A DNA stretch of 64,000 nt from DATFNI01 sp963787205. GTDB taxonomy: Bacteria; Bacteroidota; Rhodothermia; Balneolales; DATFMH01. The stretch is taken from contig CAWBCD010000007.1 of the NCBI GenBank assembly GCA_963787205.1, positions 124,001-188,000 of the forward strand. Direction: 5' to 3'. Below, piece by piece: positions 36,497 to 46,168 of this stretch (its first letter is position 1; every line of letters starts with the position of its first letter). The position numbers and the translations under genes are program-made. A model generated the notes under the pieces. The model ran no database searches. It saw only the letters and a program-made list of their open reading frames with translations, and was not told where the DNA came from.

Positions 36497-37483
36497 TCAT
36501 TCGGGTAAATTACGCGAACGGAAGGTGAAAACAGGAATAGGAGAGTATTCAGCCACTTTTTCCGTCGTTGATCCGAGCAGGAGGTGCTTCAGTCCGCTGC
36601 GTCCGTGCGTTCCCATAATGATCAGATCCATGTTGTCTGAGGCGAAATCCACGATTTCATAATGGGCGGATACCCCCTTGACAATCTTTGTATGCAGTTT
36701 AATAACATGTTCTTCCCCATCCACATCAATGATCAGGTTGTCGAATAGCTGGTATGGTTCCTTTTCAAGACGGGCCCTGACGGAACCGGCCTCCTGAAGG
36801 GCTTTGTCGATTTTATCCAAAAGGAGGCTGTCCAGTGCTTCCAACTCATTTTTGCCCTGATCACGGGGGATGTTTTCGGATGTTGATCCGTAGAGTTCCA
36901 GAACATGAAGTACCGTTATCTCCGCATCTACAGCAGCGGCTAAGGAAGCGGCAAACGGCAGTCCGTTAAACGAGATATCCGACATATCCGTAGGAACCAG
37001 AATCCTGGAGATTCCTTCCTTCGGCATCTTACCCGGCACACTGATCACAGGAACGGAGGAGTATCGTATTACTTTTTCGGTGATTCCTCCCCATTTTAGA
37101 AGCCCGTCGTCATGTGCACCGCGAGCACCCATCACAACCACATCGTAATGATCTTCTCTGGCTATCTCTATGATATCGTCCGATGGTTTGCGATCCACGA
37201 GTATCAGGCTATTCCCGCGGTGATTTTCGGCTATGAACTGCCGGATGTCATCCTCACAATGTTCTTTCGCCCGTTTCACGAGATGCGGATAGATATCCTT
37301 CTCCATATCGAGTGGAAGACCCATGTTGCCAATACTTTCAGCCAGATACTTCAGGGAGGGTACCACATGGATAAAATCGATTGTTCCATCGAAGTGTTTC
37401 GCCAGGTATCCGGCATATTTATAAGCAACCCTAGAGCCGCTGGAGAAGTCGGTCGGGACGAGTATCTTCTTGAAATGAATCAT
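36497..37483 (-). CDS. Tandem universal stress protein (two UspA domains)
   Basis: The 328-residue cytoplasmic protein has two UspA folds. The first starts FKKILVPTDFSSGS and has a degenerate nucleotide loop (MGARGAHDDGLLKWGG). The second starts ISRILVPTDMSD and has the full ATP-binding pattern MGTHGRSGLKHLLLGST. Tandem Usp proteins respond to starvation or redox stress, and the second domain probably binds ATP. It is monocistronic, reading away from the mannan locus border. Confidence 0.9.
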   Translation of the reverse strand: MIHFKKILVPTDFSSGSRVAYKYAGYLAKHFDGTIDFIHVVPSLKYLAESIGNMGLPLDMEKDIYPHLVKRAKEHCEDDIRQFIAENHRGNSLILVDRKPSDDIIEIAREDHYDVVVMGARGAHDDGLLKWGGITEKVIRYSSVPVISVPGKMPKEGISRILVPTDMSDISFNGLPFAASLAAAVDAEITVLHVLELYGSTSENIPRDQGKNELEALDSLLLDKIDKALQEAGSVRARLEKEPYQLFDNLIIDVDGEEHVIKLHTKIVKGVSAHYEIVDFASDNMDLIIMGTHGRSGLKHLLLGSTTEKVAEYSPIPVFTFRSRNLPE

Positions 37484-37844
37484 TTTTACCCCTGCATATA
37501 ATTAATAATCTTTTCCTCACCGGCAGTTTATGAACTCCGTCAATGATGTGCAAGACAAGCGATAGAGAGTATCCATACATCTTCAAAAATTAAGAATAGA
37601 ACACGGACAACGCGGATTTACGCGGACACAATCGTGGGAGTCCGTCCGTGTTAAAGCCTTACAATGGTTTTAAGGCCCTTCTCCATGCATACGGAGAGGG
37701 GGTTAGATGAGGTAGCACTGGCGGATGTCATTCCAGTAAGGGTTCATGCGCCGCCTTAATTAATGAATCCCGATGACATTTTTCGATTTGCCATAGACCG
37801 ATTTAAGATTAGCGATTTTATGTTCTGTTACTCCTTCCGAAGGA
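37484..37844. repeat. Intergenic stretch with CGCGGATTTACGCGG repeat
   Basis: At 37600-37652, AACACGGAC and GTCCGTGTT bracket ACGCGGATTTACGCGGAC, a relative of the repeats at 138 and 62094. The rest of the stretch shows no gene. Confidence 0.5.
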
Positions 37845-37916
37845 ATGGTTGAGCCAGACCTTTTTAATCCGGATTTTCCCTACCCCTGGCCCAAAGCCGG
37901 GACTAAACCAGTTTTC

Positions 37917-38372
37917 TCAATGTTGTGGAAGAAATCCCTTAAGTTTGCCCAGCAGTCCCCTTGCTTCACGGTAGTCGGCAGACGGGACCGGTATCCTGCT
38001 GTTCGGGCAATGAAAAATTCCACCGATATGATCGGTATGCAGATGTGTTACGATAACGGTATCGAAGTCATGAGGATCCACATTATACCGGTTGAGCTGC
38101 CGGTCGATCTCGTCCTCACGGGAAACATCCATTATTGCAGTGAGCCGAAAGAAGGGATGCCAGCTCGGAAAATAGCCGGGCTGGGAAGTACGGCTCGTCT
38201 CACCGGAGTCGACAATGATTGTTTCTTCCGGGTGTTTGATCAGCCAGGCATGAATCGGCAGCCATTCAGACCACTCGTTATCAGAAAGCACGCGAAGCAT
38301 GCCCCCGGGTTTTCTGCTTTGCTGTGCTTTTTTGACTTTAACGGACCCGGTTTTAATTGCATGTATTTCCAT
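37917..38372 (-). pseudogene. Truncated metallo-beta-lactamase-fold hydrolase (lactonase-like)
   Basis: A strong ribosome site (GGAGG) precedes ATG 38372. The 151-residue product has the AHL-lactonase-type start ('PIHAWLIKHPEETIIVDSGE', in parts) and the metal motif THLHTDHIGG. It ends at TGA 37917 in 'FLPQH', where relatives continue 'QHW..WF'. The TGA stands exactly where Trp (TGG) is expected, and 'ENWFSP' follows in the same frame before likeness is lost. The later ligands (second His, bridging Asp and the last His) are missing, so the product should be inactive. Original role could have been lactone or phosphoester hydrolysis. Confidence 0.75.
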
Positions 38373-38647
38373 TTCTTATCCTCCGGGAGAATCCGATGAT
38401 TTCAGCTCGAAAGCGAGGGACCTGCTGAAACCGTATTGCAGGTAATGATGGGGGTGCATCGCAGACCGTCCGTGGCGGCCGCGGGAAACCAGCCATTCTT
38501 GTCTTTCTCCACAATTTCTACACGAGAATGAATATTTATTAACTCCATTTGAGCCCGGGAATGTTAGGCGGTTATCGGAACGTTTATCGTTTTGTAGATG
38601 TGGCCTCTCTCCCACTACCCCTTAAACTACTATTTCAGGAGGCTGAG

Positions 38648-39124
38648 ATGAGAACGATGAAAATGACGATGTTCACAGTAGTCGTCTTCCTACTGGCAAC
38701 TCTGGCGGCATGGGCACAACAACCTGCGAGAAATCAGCAACAACAGATGCAGCAGCACATGCAACAAGTGCAGGATATGATGCAGCATATGAACCAGCTG
38801 ATGGAACGTACGCAGAGTATGAACCAGGAGATGAATCGTTGGATGCAGCAAAACCAAAATAATCAGCTACAGAGCCAATACCGGTTGATGAATCGTTTTA
38901 CCGAACAGATGCATAATACGCTTGGCAATATGAAAGACGCCAGCGAACGTATGAATCAAATGCTGCAAGATCGTGAAATGATGCAAACCCGTGATATGCA
39001 GCGCGACATGGACCGGCTTCGTCAACGTCTGCATGACATGACTAACCAGATGGACGACGCTGTTCAGACTATGGAACGGCTGACAAAGCGGCTGAGGGAT
39101 CATCAACCAACGCAAAATCAGTAA
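38648..39124 (+). CDS. Exported Gln/Met-rich coiled-coil protein
   Basis: ATG 38648 follows AGGAGG; upstream in-frame starts lack one. A signal peptide ends AAWAQ. The 158-residue product is almost entirely Gln, Met, Asn, Arg and Asp with heptad-like spacing ('MQQVQDMMQHMNQLM', 'RDMDRLRQRLHDMTNQM'), so a long periplasmic helix or coiled coil is likely. The high Met and His content could bind copper or act as a methionine oxidation sink, as in some CnrR/Spy-type proteins; this is speculative. It is followed 51 bases later by an outer-membrane protein gene. Confidence 0.7.
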   Translation: MRTMKMTMFTVVVFLLATLAAWAQQPARNQQQQMQQHMQQVQDMMQHMNQLMERTQSMNQEMNRWMQQNQNNQLQSQYRLMNRFTEQMHNTLGNMKDASERMNQMLQDREMMQTRDMQRDMDRLRQRLHDMTNQMDDAVQTMERLTKRLRDHQPTQNQ

Positions 39125-39175
39125 CCGTTTCTGAGGTTATCGAGACTATTATTCACTCATCCGGATACCAGTACC

Positions 39176-40084
39176 ATGAGACAGGGTATATCTAATATCA
39201 TCTGTTATGTGGGGGTTCTATTGGTACTATCCGGGGTATTGGGAGTCGGCCGTGTATTTGGGCAAAAAGTCTACTACTTTGGTAGCGCCCAGTATACGAC
39301 CGGCACCTATTTTTTTGAGAGATCTACCAACAGCTTTTATCTGAGTAATGGATTTCGCATTACGGAGAGCGGGATAAGTATTTCTCTTAATGTGCCGTAT
39401 ATGTTACAGAATACCCCATGGATATCGTACAGTGGCGTTGGTTATATCCCAACCGGCGGACCCCAGAGCGGAACCGTAAGCAACGCGGGAAAGGGCAGAG
39501 GTAAAGGGAGTCAGGGACAAATGAGTACCATGGCATCAACAACATCCACTAAAGTTGCAGAAAAGGCCGTACCTCTGGAAGATACCGTTTCCTATAATAA
39601 ATTCGGTTTTAGCGATCCTAACGTGTACCTGTCAGTAAGACTGACACCAGGTACACTGACTACAACATCACTTTATCTGAATGCCGGTACCAAGATACCT
39701 CTCGCCAATCCTGAGACCGGCTTTGGTACGGGAGCATGGGATTTTGGCGCAGGATTGTCTGCGACCCAGCGTTTCGGTACGTTTTTTATTACTGCCGATG
39801 CCATGTACTGGCATCTTGGTGATATGCCGGACCTTAACTTTAAAGATCCATTAAGCTTTGCGCTGGGACTTGGTAAATCTTTTCAAAATAGTAAGTGGCT
39901 TATTTCAAGTATCTTCACAGGATATACCCGAATTATGGATGGATATGATCCACCCATGAGCCTGGGTATCGGCATAGGGCATTTTTTGACGAAAAACATC
40001 GCACTGAATGCCAATATTTCCTTTGGCTTTAGCGAGTCGTCTTCAGATGTTGGAGGCGGTATCGGATGGAGCATAAGGTTGTAG
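39176..40084 (+). CDS. Outer-membrane beta-barrel protein
   Basis: The 302-residue product has a signal peptide (VFGQ) and amphipathic strand repeats ending in an aromatic/hydrophobic C-terminus (GGGIGWSIRL). 'DPNVYLSVRL', 'LYLNAGTKIPLANPETGFGTG', cut here, and 'DFGAGLSATQRFG' resemble the transporter-like barrels of the 'MetA-pathway of phenol degradation' family. A Gly/Ser/Thr-rich insert (residues about 98-130) forms an extracellular loop. Substrate unknown. Probably co-transcribed with the Gln/Met-rich protein. Confidence 0.7.
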   Translation: MRQGISNIICYVGVLLVLSGVLGVGRVFGQKVYYFGSAQYTTGTYFFERSTNSFYLSNGFRITESGISISLNVPYMLQNTPWISYSGVGYIPTGGPQSGTVSNAGKGRGKGSQGQMSTMASTTSTKVAEKAVPLEDTVSYNKFGFSDPNVYLSVRLTPGTLTTTSLYLNAGTKIPLANPETGFGTGAWDFGAGLSATQRFGTFFITADAMYWHLGDMPDLNFKDPLSFALGLGKSFQNSKWLISSIFTGYTRIMDGYDPPMSLGIGIGHFLTKNIALNANISFGFSESSSDVGGGIGWSIRL

Positions 40085-40140
40085 AAGAAAGGAATGATTT
40101 GCGATGGATCTATGGACCGAATGACCAATTTACGACATGC

Positions 40141-40252
40141 TAAGCCCGGATTATTCACGGGAAGAGGTATAATTAGCAGTGATCATATTGATTATATTAT
40201 GTTTGAAAATTTTAAAGACCACCCTCAATTTCTTGGTGAATAATCCGGGTTA
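40141..40252. mobile_element. MITE-like element, 112 bp with inverted ends
   Basis: The left end TAAGCCCGGATTATTCAC (40141-40158) is the inverse of the right end GTGAATAATCCGGGTTA (40236-40252), with a 14-bp perfect core. The interior matches 7846-7935 in the opposite direction. It encodes nothing, so it must have been moved by an enzyme elsewhere. A possible single end (one mismatch) also lies at 306-322. It occupies the gap between the barrel protein and helicase genes. Confidence 0.75.
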
Positions 40253-40382
40253 GTGATCTAAAATCTTAAATCGATCTGTCGGTCCATCGTAAATCGAGAG
40301 ATGTCATCAAGAGCTCACAGCTAAAAACCTCGCATGAACATCTAAGCAAGATCACAGAACCCATGAAAGAAGGGAGGGAAAG

Positions 40383-43300
40383 TCAAAATAGTCCCAACTG
40401 CTTTCCGTTGTCTTGTGGTGTTCTTTTTAGGGTAGATTGTTTTTCCATGCTCGATTTCAGGTTATCCGGAATCTCATCAATGAAACGGGACGGTTCCATT
40501 ATCTCGATCTTACCATACCGGCTGCGTCTGGAACTGCACGTTATCTGAAGTTCATCTTTGGCACGCGTCATTGCCACATAGAAAAGCCGGCGTTCTTCCT
40601 CGATATCGGTACCTTCGCGGGTAAGTGGTGCTATGCCTTCTTCTGCCCCGTTAATGAAGACAACCGGGAATTCCAACCCTTTTGAAGCATGAAAGGTAAG
40701 CAGATGTACTGCATCGATTTTCATTTGTCCGGCATCGGTGTAGGGATTGAGCTTCATCTTTTCGAGAAACTCCCGGATATCAGGCGAAGATCCGGACGCC
40801 AATTCCATGAGCGTTTCTTTGCGGAAGCGGTCGGCTTCGTCCAGTTTTTCATCTGCCAGGAAATGTTTACAAATTGTTTCGACCACTTTCCTTAGGTCAT
40901 CCGATGCTTGATTTTTCCGCGCGATATGATAAATCGTGCGCAGATTTGCCAGATCGTTTCGTAAGAGTTCATCAAGAAAAGAGAGTGGATTATCGCTAAA
41001 CAACGGGACAGGCTGTGCGTTCAATGCAGCGAGGAGAGAGGCGATATTTGCTTCTGACCAACGATACGCTTTCGCAAGCAAATCACCTAAAACAAGGCGG
41101 TTATCCGGATCGATCAGTAATTGAAGCATATCCGAAACAATGCTGAAGGGAGGGGCCGACAGAAAGGAGGTAGCCTCGCCGTAGGTGGCAGGGATACCGG
41201 CCTTCCCGAAAGCCGTGAAGATCGCATCTCCAACAGCTCTCGTTCTGAACAGCACGGCTATATCACCGAAGCCATAACTGAATTGCGAATCCGTGTGGGA
41301 ACCGGTGCTCAGACTTTCGATACCGCCGACATATCGTTCGATCTCACCGAGAATATAATCGGCTTCATGAAAGGGATTGGGAGCTTTAAAGATTGTGATC
41401 TTGGAGTCGCCGGTTCGCAACGCCTCCGGAATAACACCGCTGTTTATTGTATTGTGCCCGATCAGGGTCGATGCAGCGGTGACAATATTTTCCACAGAAC
41501 GATAGTTGCGTCGGAGAGGAATTTCCTCAGCTCTGAATTCATCACGGAACCGGTAGAAGAGCGTCACATCCGATCCGCGAAACCCATATATCGACTGATC
41601 GGGATCACCGATGGCCAGCAGGTGCTTATCTGCTCCAAGTTGTCTGATCATCTCATACTGAACCGGATTGATATCCTGGAATTCATCGACTGCAATTGCC
41701 CGGTAACCACGCCTGACTTGCTGGAGCCAGGCGTCGTTCTCTTTCCATCCGTCGACGAGATGCCGTATCAATCCGGACAAGTCAATAGCATGTTGTTTGG
41801 TCAGCCATTCCCGGTAGTGATGGAAGAAATCCTGGTCATCTGCCTGGAGTTCCGTCCCGGATTCGAGATGCTTTTCTATCTGTCCGCTCAATGTTCGGAT
41901 CTGGTTGTTATTCAGATCGGGGAAGAGAGAAAGAAGTGCCATCCGTCGCGAGGCGGCATCGTAGACAGAGTGTAATTCCGGCTGGCGTTCTTTGAGCAGT
42001 TGCCAGGCTATGGCATGAAAGGTGCCCATTGTGATATACCGGGCACGTTTGCCGATGCGCGTCGTGAGCCGTTCCCTCAGTTCGTCAGCCGCTTTGTTGG
42101 TGAATGTGACAGCCATAACCTCGGAAGGATCGGCTTCCCAGTTTTCAATGCGACGTGCGATCCATTCGGTGAGAGTGCGTGTCTTGCCAGTGCCCGGACC
42201 AGCCATTACCAGCACTGGCTTGGCGCTGACTCTGCAGACCGAATCCTGCTCCGGATTGAGCAAAGGAGCTGCTTCCCCGGTTTTCTCGACTGTCGCTTCG
42301 TTACACGCAAGGGGTTCGTCCGCTGCTTTAGCCTTTATGTCGTTTGATTCAGATTTGTAATCATCGAGACCAAAGAAACCCAGTTGTCCCCGAACCTGTT
42401 CGACTTCACCTTCTTTGAAAATTTTGATCACACCGAAGACGCCGTCGTACCCGGCCTGCGGTTCTACCTCGTTATTACGTAACCGTCGGATGGCTTCTGC
42501 CAATGCAATCCAGCCCTGGTTCTGAATATCCTCCACGGGCACTTCCCGGAGAAGCGAAAACTCATTGCCAAAGCGTGATATAACCTGGTTAAACCGTTCC
42601 TGAACCTTCTTTGACTCAGGGCCGCTGCCTTCAATTTCGGCCAGGATTTCCGGAAGCGGAATGATATAGTCGTAACCCGGAGCATCGGATGGCTGTGCCG
42701 GTTCTTCCCGATCAGACAACGAGTCGACCCTGTTGAGCACGCCTACCGTCAGCGGTTTGCCGCAAACAGGACAGAGTCCATTGTATTTTCTCGTAGTCTC
42801 CGGATCGAGAGACACGTTGCATTTGCGATGCCCGTCGTGATGGTATTTCCCTTCTTCCGGATAGAATTCGTACGTACTGAGAAAACCGTTTCGGGTCTTG
42901 ATCGCGTTAAACATATCGTCGTAGCTCAGATCGGTATCGAAGAGATTGGCTTCGCGTCCCAGCTTGCGAGGCGAGTGGGCATCGGAGTTGGAAATGAGGG
43001 TGAATCGATCGAGTTCGCTGATCTTCCAGTTCATTGCCGGATCCGACGATAGTCCTGTTTCCACGGCAAAGAGATGATCGGTTAAATCCCGGAAACACTC
43101 TTTGATGCTGTTGTAACCCGCCTTCGATCCGAGAGATGAAAACCATGGTGTCCAGATGTGTGCAGGAATCAGGTAGGCGCGATCCGAAGTGTCGAGTACA
43201 ATTTCCAAAAGATCACGCGATGGGAGTCCCAGGATGGGGCGTCCGTCCGAGGCCAGATTACCTATGGTCGACAGTCGCTGGTTGATCCGGGCCACAGTCT

Positions 43301-43646
43301 CGAAATCAGGGGCATAGACCAGGTTGTGGTTCTTGCGGACACGATCGCCGTATTTGTAGATTGAGCTGATTTCTGTAGTGAGACAGAAACGGACATCGAT
43401 ATCATGGGTTTTGAGTCCCGGAAGGGCGGGATCTTTGGGTGGATTCTTTAGGGTGAAAAATCCGTTGCCATCCGGATCCAGCTTTTTACGCAACTCCCCG
43501 AACCACTCAGGATGTGTAAAATCACCGGTCCCGACCACGTTGATTCCTTTCAGTCGTGCCCACTGATAAAGCGACTCCAGGTTGAGATCCTTGCTGGTCG
43601 CCCGAGAGTAGTGGGAATGCAGGTGCAGATCGGCGATGTAGAACAT
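40383..43646 (-). CDS. EndoQ-type PHP nuclease fused to UvrD/PcrA helicase
   Basis: The 1087-residue protein joins two repair enzymes. Residues 1-300 are a PHP-fold nuclease with metal motifs DLHLHSHYS, GTGDFTHPEW, TEISSIYK, PAHIWTPWFS and SNSDAHSPRKLGREAN. A zinc site follows (KYHHDGHRKC ... CPVCGKPL). This is the pattern of endonuclease Q, which nicks 5' of deaminated bases. From about residue 470 it is a superfamily 1A helicase: Walker A AGPGTGKT near 482, AVDEFQDINP near 653, GDPDQSIYGFRGSD, and the C-terminal TFHASKGLEFPVVFI and FYVAMTRAKDEL. Nicking at uracil or hypoxanthine followed by strand unwinding is inferred. It is monocistronic. Confidence 0.88.
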   Translation of the reverse strand: MFYIADLHLHSHYSRATSKDLNLESLYQWARLKGINVVGTGDFTHPEWFGELRKKLDPDGNGFFTLKNPPKDPALPGLKTHDIDVRFCLTTEISSIYKYGDRVRKNHNLVYAPDFETVARINQRLSTIGNLASDGRPILGLPSRDLLEIVLDTSDRAYLIPAHIWTPWFSSLGSKAGYNSIKECFRDLTDHLFAVETGLSSDPAMNWKISELDRFTLISNSDAHSPRKLGREANLFDTDLSYDDMFNAIKTRNGFLSTYEFYPEEGKYHHDGHRKCNVSLDPETTRKYNGLCPVCGKPLTVGVLNRVDSLSDREEPAQPSDAPGYDYIIPLPEILAEIEGSGPESKKVQERFNQVISRFGNEFSLLREVPVEDIQNQGWIALAEAIRRLRNNEVEPQAGYDGVFGVIKIFKEGEVEQVRGQLGFFGLDDYKSESNDIKAKAADEPLACNEATVEKTGEAAPLLNPEQDSVCRVSAKPVLVMAGPGTGKTRTLTEWIARRIENWEADPSEVMAVTFTNKAADELRERLTTRIGKRARYITMGTFHAIAWQLLKERQPELHSVYDAASRRMALLSLFPDLNNNQIRTLSGQIEKHLESGTELQADDQDFFHHYREWLTKQHAIDLSGLIRHLVDGWKENDAWLQQVRRGYRAIAVDEFQDINPVQYEMIRQLGADKHLLAIGDPDQSIYGFRGSDVTLFYRFRDEFRAEEIPLRRNYRSVENIVTAASTLIGHNTINSGVIPEALRTGDSKITIFKAPNPFHEADYILGEIERYVGGIESLSTGSHTDSQFSYGFGDIAVLFRTRAVGDAIFTAFGKAGIPATYGEATSFLSAPPFSIVSDMLQLLIDPDNRLVLGDLLAKAYRWSEANIASLLAALNAQPVPLFSDNPLSFLDELLRNDLANLRTIYHIARKNQASDDLRKVVETICKHFLADEKLDEADRFRKETLMELASGSSPDIREFLEKMKLNPYTDAGQMKIDAVHLLTFHASKGLEFPVVFINGAEEGIAPLTREGTDIEEERRLFYVAMTRAKDELQITCSSRRSRYGKIEIMEPSRFIDEIPDNLKSSMEKQSTLKRTPQDNGKQLGLF

Positions 43647-43946
43647 GTAGATCAGAGGATTAGTGCCATGAAATCATCACCACGAAGATGAAGAAGCAGG
43701 ATCTCAAAGGCAAGAGAAGAGGGGGGAGAATGTTGAATTATGAATTTTAAATTTTGAATTGGGGTGGGACGCGTTTGTCACTATAACGCCGTCATTCCCA
43801 TGAAAATAGGAATCTCCATCGTTTCCAAACGCTATCCAGGTACCCGCATATCAGGCTCACTTAATAATTTCATCATGATTTATTTGAATCAGTCTGATTC
43901 GGTCCAACCTTTAGTAACGATTTCCCTTTAATTCAAAATTTAAAAT
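43647..43946. repeat. Intergenic AATTCAAAATT repeats and GTCATTCC repeat
   Basis: Tracts built from (T)TGAATT/AATTCAAAATT lie at 43732-43760 and 43929-43960, the second running into the stop of the exporter gene. Between them, GTCATTCCCATGAAAATAGG at 43791-43810 belongs to another common intergenic family. Related tracts occur at 49698-49740, 51973-52015 and 58554-58596. No gene lies here. Confidence 0.55.
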
Positions 43947-46124
43947 TCAGAATTCAAAATCAGATAAGGGCATCTGCTGTCGCCACAATTTAAAGTAGTG
44001 ACCTTCTTGTTCGATCAGTTGTTCGTGCTCTCCTTCTTCGACGAGATGGCCTTTGTGCAGAACACATATTTTATCCGCATGGAGTACGGAGCTCAGGCGA
44101 TGAGTAATAAGAATCACTGTTTTTCCACGATCCCGTAAGAGTTGAATGGTCCGGTGAACATATTGTTCGGATGCGGAATCCAGGGAGGATGTGGCTTCAT
44201 CAAGGATTAGTATTTCGGGTTCTTTGTAAAGAGCCCGTGCGATTGCTATACGTTGTTTTTCTCCTCCTGAAAGACTGGCGCCATTTTCACCCAGATATGT
44301 TTCAAATCCGTTGGGTAAGTCTTCGATAAATTTATGAATACCGAGCTCGTTGCATATAGAAATGATTCGCTTCATATCGGCTTCAGTCTCGCCAACGGCG
44401 ATATTATCAATCACATTGCCTGCGAAAAGATCTATTCTCTGGGGAACGACCGCCAGATGTTTACGCAGGCTTCGAATATCAATGTAATCCATATTCAGAC
44501 TACCAATAAAAATTTTGCCGGCTGTCAACGGATACAATTTCTGAAGGATGTTAATCAAAGTTGTCTTTCCTGATCCGCTCTCTCCGACAAACGCTGTAAC
44601 CTGTCCCTTTGGAATAACCATGTTTAGATGCTCAAAAACGGTGGTTCTGGAACCATATCTGAATTTGACGTCGGCAAAGCGAATGTCTCCAATAAGTTCA
44701 GGTGTAAGCTGAAGACGGTTGGCACCCTTTTCTTTATCCAGATCCATGATTTCAAACAAACGATCGGAGGCTATCATAGCATCCTGGATGGTTTTATTCA
44801 TTCCGATAAGCTGCCCCACCGGTCCGGTGAAGTAACCGATAATAGCATAAAAGGAGAGCAATTCACCGGGAGTTATCAAACCGTCGAGAACATAGTAACC
44901 ACCACACCAAAGAAGGATAATCGTAAAGATGCGTGAAAAAAATTGCGTACTGTTGCCGGAAAAAATGGAATTGACGCCAGACTGATAGACACTCTTTAGT
45001 AATCGTATAAATCTCGTTTCTGTCTTGATATTGGCAAAGTTCTCCAGACCAAACTGTTTGATTGTGGAAACAGCATTCAGTGATTCCACCAACTGTGATT
45101 CAAGTGATGCAGCATTTTCCATCATGCTGCGTTGTGTTTTTTTATTCAGTTGGTTTGTAATAAGGTAAACTAGTCCATAGGCTGGTATGATTAGCGACAT
45201 CACCAGACCCAGTTTCCAGTAATAAGTGAACATCAAACCGAAGGAAAAGAGCACGATGAAAAAGTTGACAGCCAGATTTATGACAACGTTATTGATAAAG
45301 ACGCGAATTTTTACGGCGTCGTTAATACGTGAGATAATCTCACCAACCCGCATTGTATCGAAGAATTGCTGGGGCAACCTGATCAGATGCTTGTAATACC
45401 CCAGGATCAATCGAGCATCTATCTGTTGCCCGGTTTTGAGAGTAAAGATTGTCTTGGTAACACCTATGAATATTTGCAAGACAAGCAATCCAATCATAAT
45501 TATGCTGAGCAGGTTGAGGAGGTGAATATTGCCTTCTGTTAATACGTGATCCACAATTAACTGAACATATATCGCTGTACTTAATCCGATGATCGTAAAG
45601 ATAGCTGCACCAAACAGCGCTTGTGTCATCACAGCCCTGTGAGGCTTCATCAGGTACCAGAGCCTGCTGATGATGGATATTTTTTTATTCCCTGTTTCAA
45701 ATCCGTCATCCGGGACCAGCAAAATCAGAACTCCCGTCCATTGTTCCTTAAAAACAGCATGTGGCAAATCATGCAGTTTCCCATCGGCCGGATCCATCAC
45801 TCGGATGTATTTTTTTGTGGCTCCATAGATAACTACAAAATGAAACAGCACGTCCTTAATCTTAACGTGAGCAATGGCTGGTACCGGAATTTTGAACAAA
45901 CTGTCGAACTCGCCCCTGACACCTTTAGCCATGAAGCCGATTTTTGTAGCGGCTTCAATCATACCGAGAATATTTGTGCCTTTTTTATCCGTATACGAGG
46001 ACTGGCGAATGCGGGAAATGGGTAGTTTTAGATCATAATGTGCCGCAATGGATGCCAGGCAAGCAGCGCCGCAATCCGTAATGTCATGTTGTTTGATTCC
46101 GATCTTCCTCTGACTCGCTTTCAT
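43947..46124 (-). CDS. Peptidase-containing ABC exporter (C39 peptidase)
   Basis: The 725-residue protein has three parts. The N-terminal C39 cysteine peptidase has Gln12, Cys18 in DITDCGAACLASI, His95 and Asp111. A six-helix membrane domain follows. The ATPase has Walker A GESGSGKTTL, signature LSGGEKQRIAIARAL and Walker B ILILDEATSSLD. Such exporters cut precursor peptides after a double glycine and carry the core across the inner membrane. All catalytic residues are present. With the HlyD protein (start 45 bases upstream) it should process the two precursors at 48122 and 48383. Confidence 0.95.
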   Translation of the reverse strand: MKASQRKIGIKQHDITDCGAACLASIAAHYDLKLPISRIRQSSYTDKKGTNILGMIEAATKIGFMAKGVRGEFDSLFKIPVPAIAHVKIKDVLFHFVVIYGATKKYIRVMDPADGKLHDLPHAVFKEQWTGVLILLVPDDGFETGNKKISIISRLWYLMKPHRAVMTQALFGAAIFTIIGLSTAIYVQLIVDHVLTEGNIHLLNLLSIIMIGLLVLQIFIGVTKTIFTLKTGQQIDARLILGYYKHLIRLPQQFFDTMRVGEIISRINDAVKIRVFINNVVINLAVNFFIVLFSFGLMFTYYWKLGLVMSLIIPAYGLVYLITNQLNKKTQRSMMENAASLESQLVESLNAVSTIKQFGLENFANIKTETRFIRLLKSVYQSGVNSIFSGNSTQFFSRIFTIILLWCGGYYVLDGLITPGELLSFYAIIGYFTGPVGQLIGMNKTIQDAMIASDRLFEIMDLDKEKGANRLQLTPELIGDIRFADVKFRYGSRTTVFEHLNMVIPKGQVTAFVGESGSGKTTLINILQKLYPLTAGKIFIGSLNMDYIDIRSLRKHLAVVPQRIDLFAGNVIDNIAVGETEADMKRIISICNELGIHKFIEDLPNGFETYLGENGASLSGGEKQRIAIARALYKEPEILILDEATSSLDSASEQYVHRTIQLLRDRGKTVILITHRLSSVLHADKICVLHKGHLVEEGEHEQLIEQEGHYFKLWRQQMPLSDFEF

Positions 46125-46168
46125 CTCTTGATGATTATAAATCGCCGGTTATTTAGTTGTGAATAATA

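Noticed and set aside
41121..41975. 284-residue open frame on the plus strand
   Set aside because: It is antisense to the conserved helicase domain of the EndoQ-UvrD gene and has no family features.
43947..46124. Ordinary lipid or drug ABC exporter
   Set aside because: The N-terminal C39 peptidase with intact Cys18, His95 and Asp111 and the nearby double-glycine precursors make a peptide exporter far more likely.
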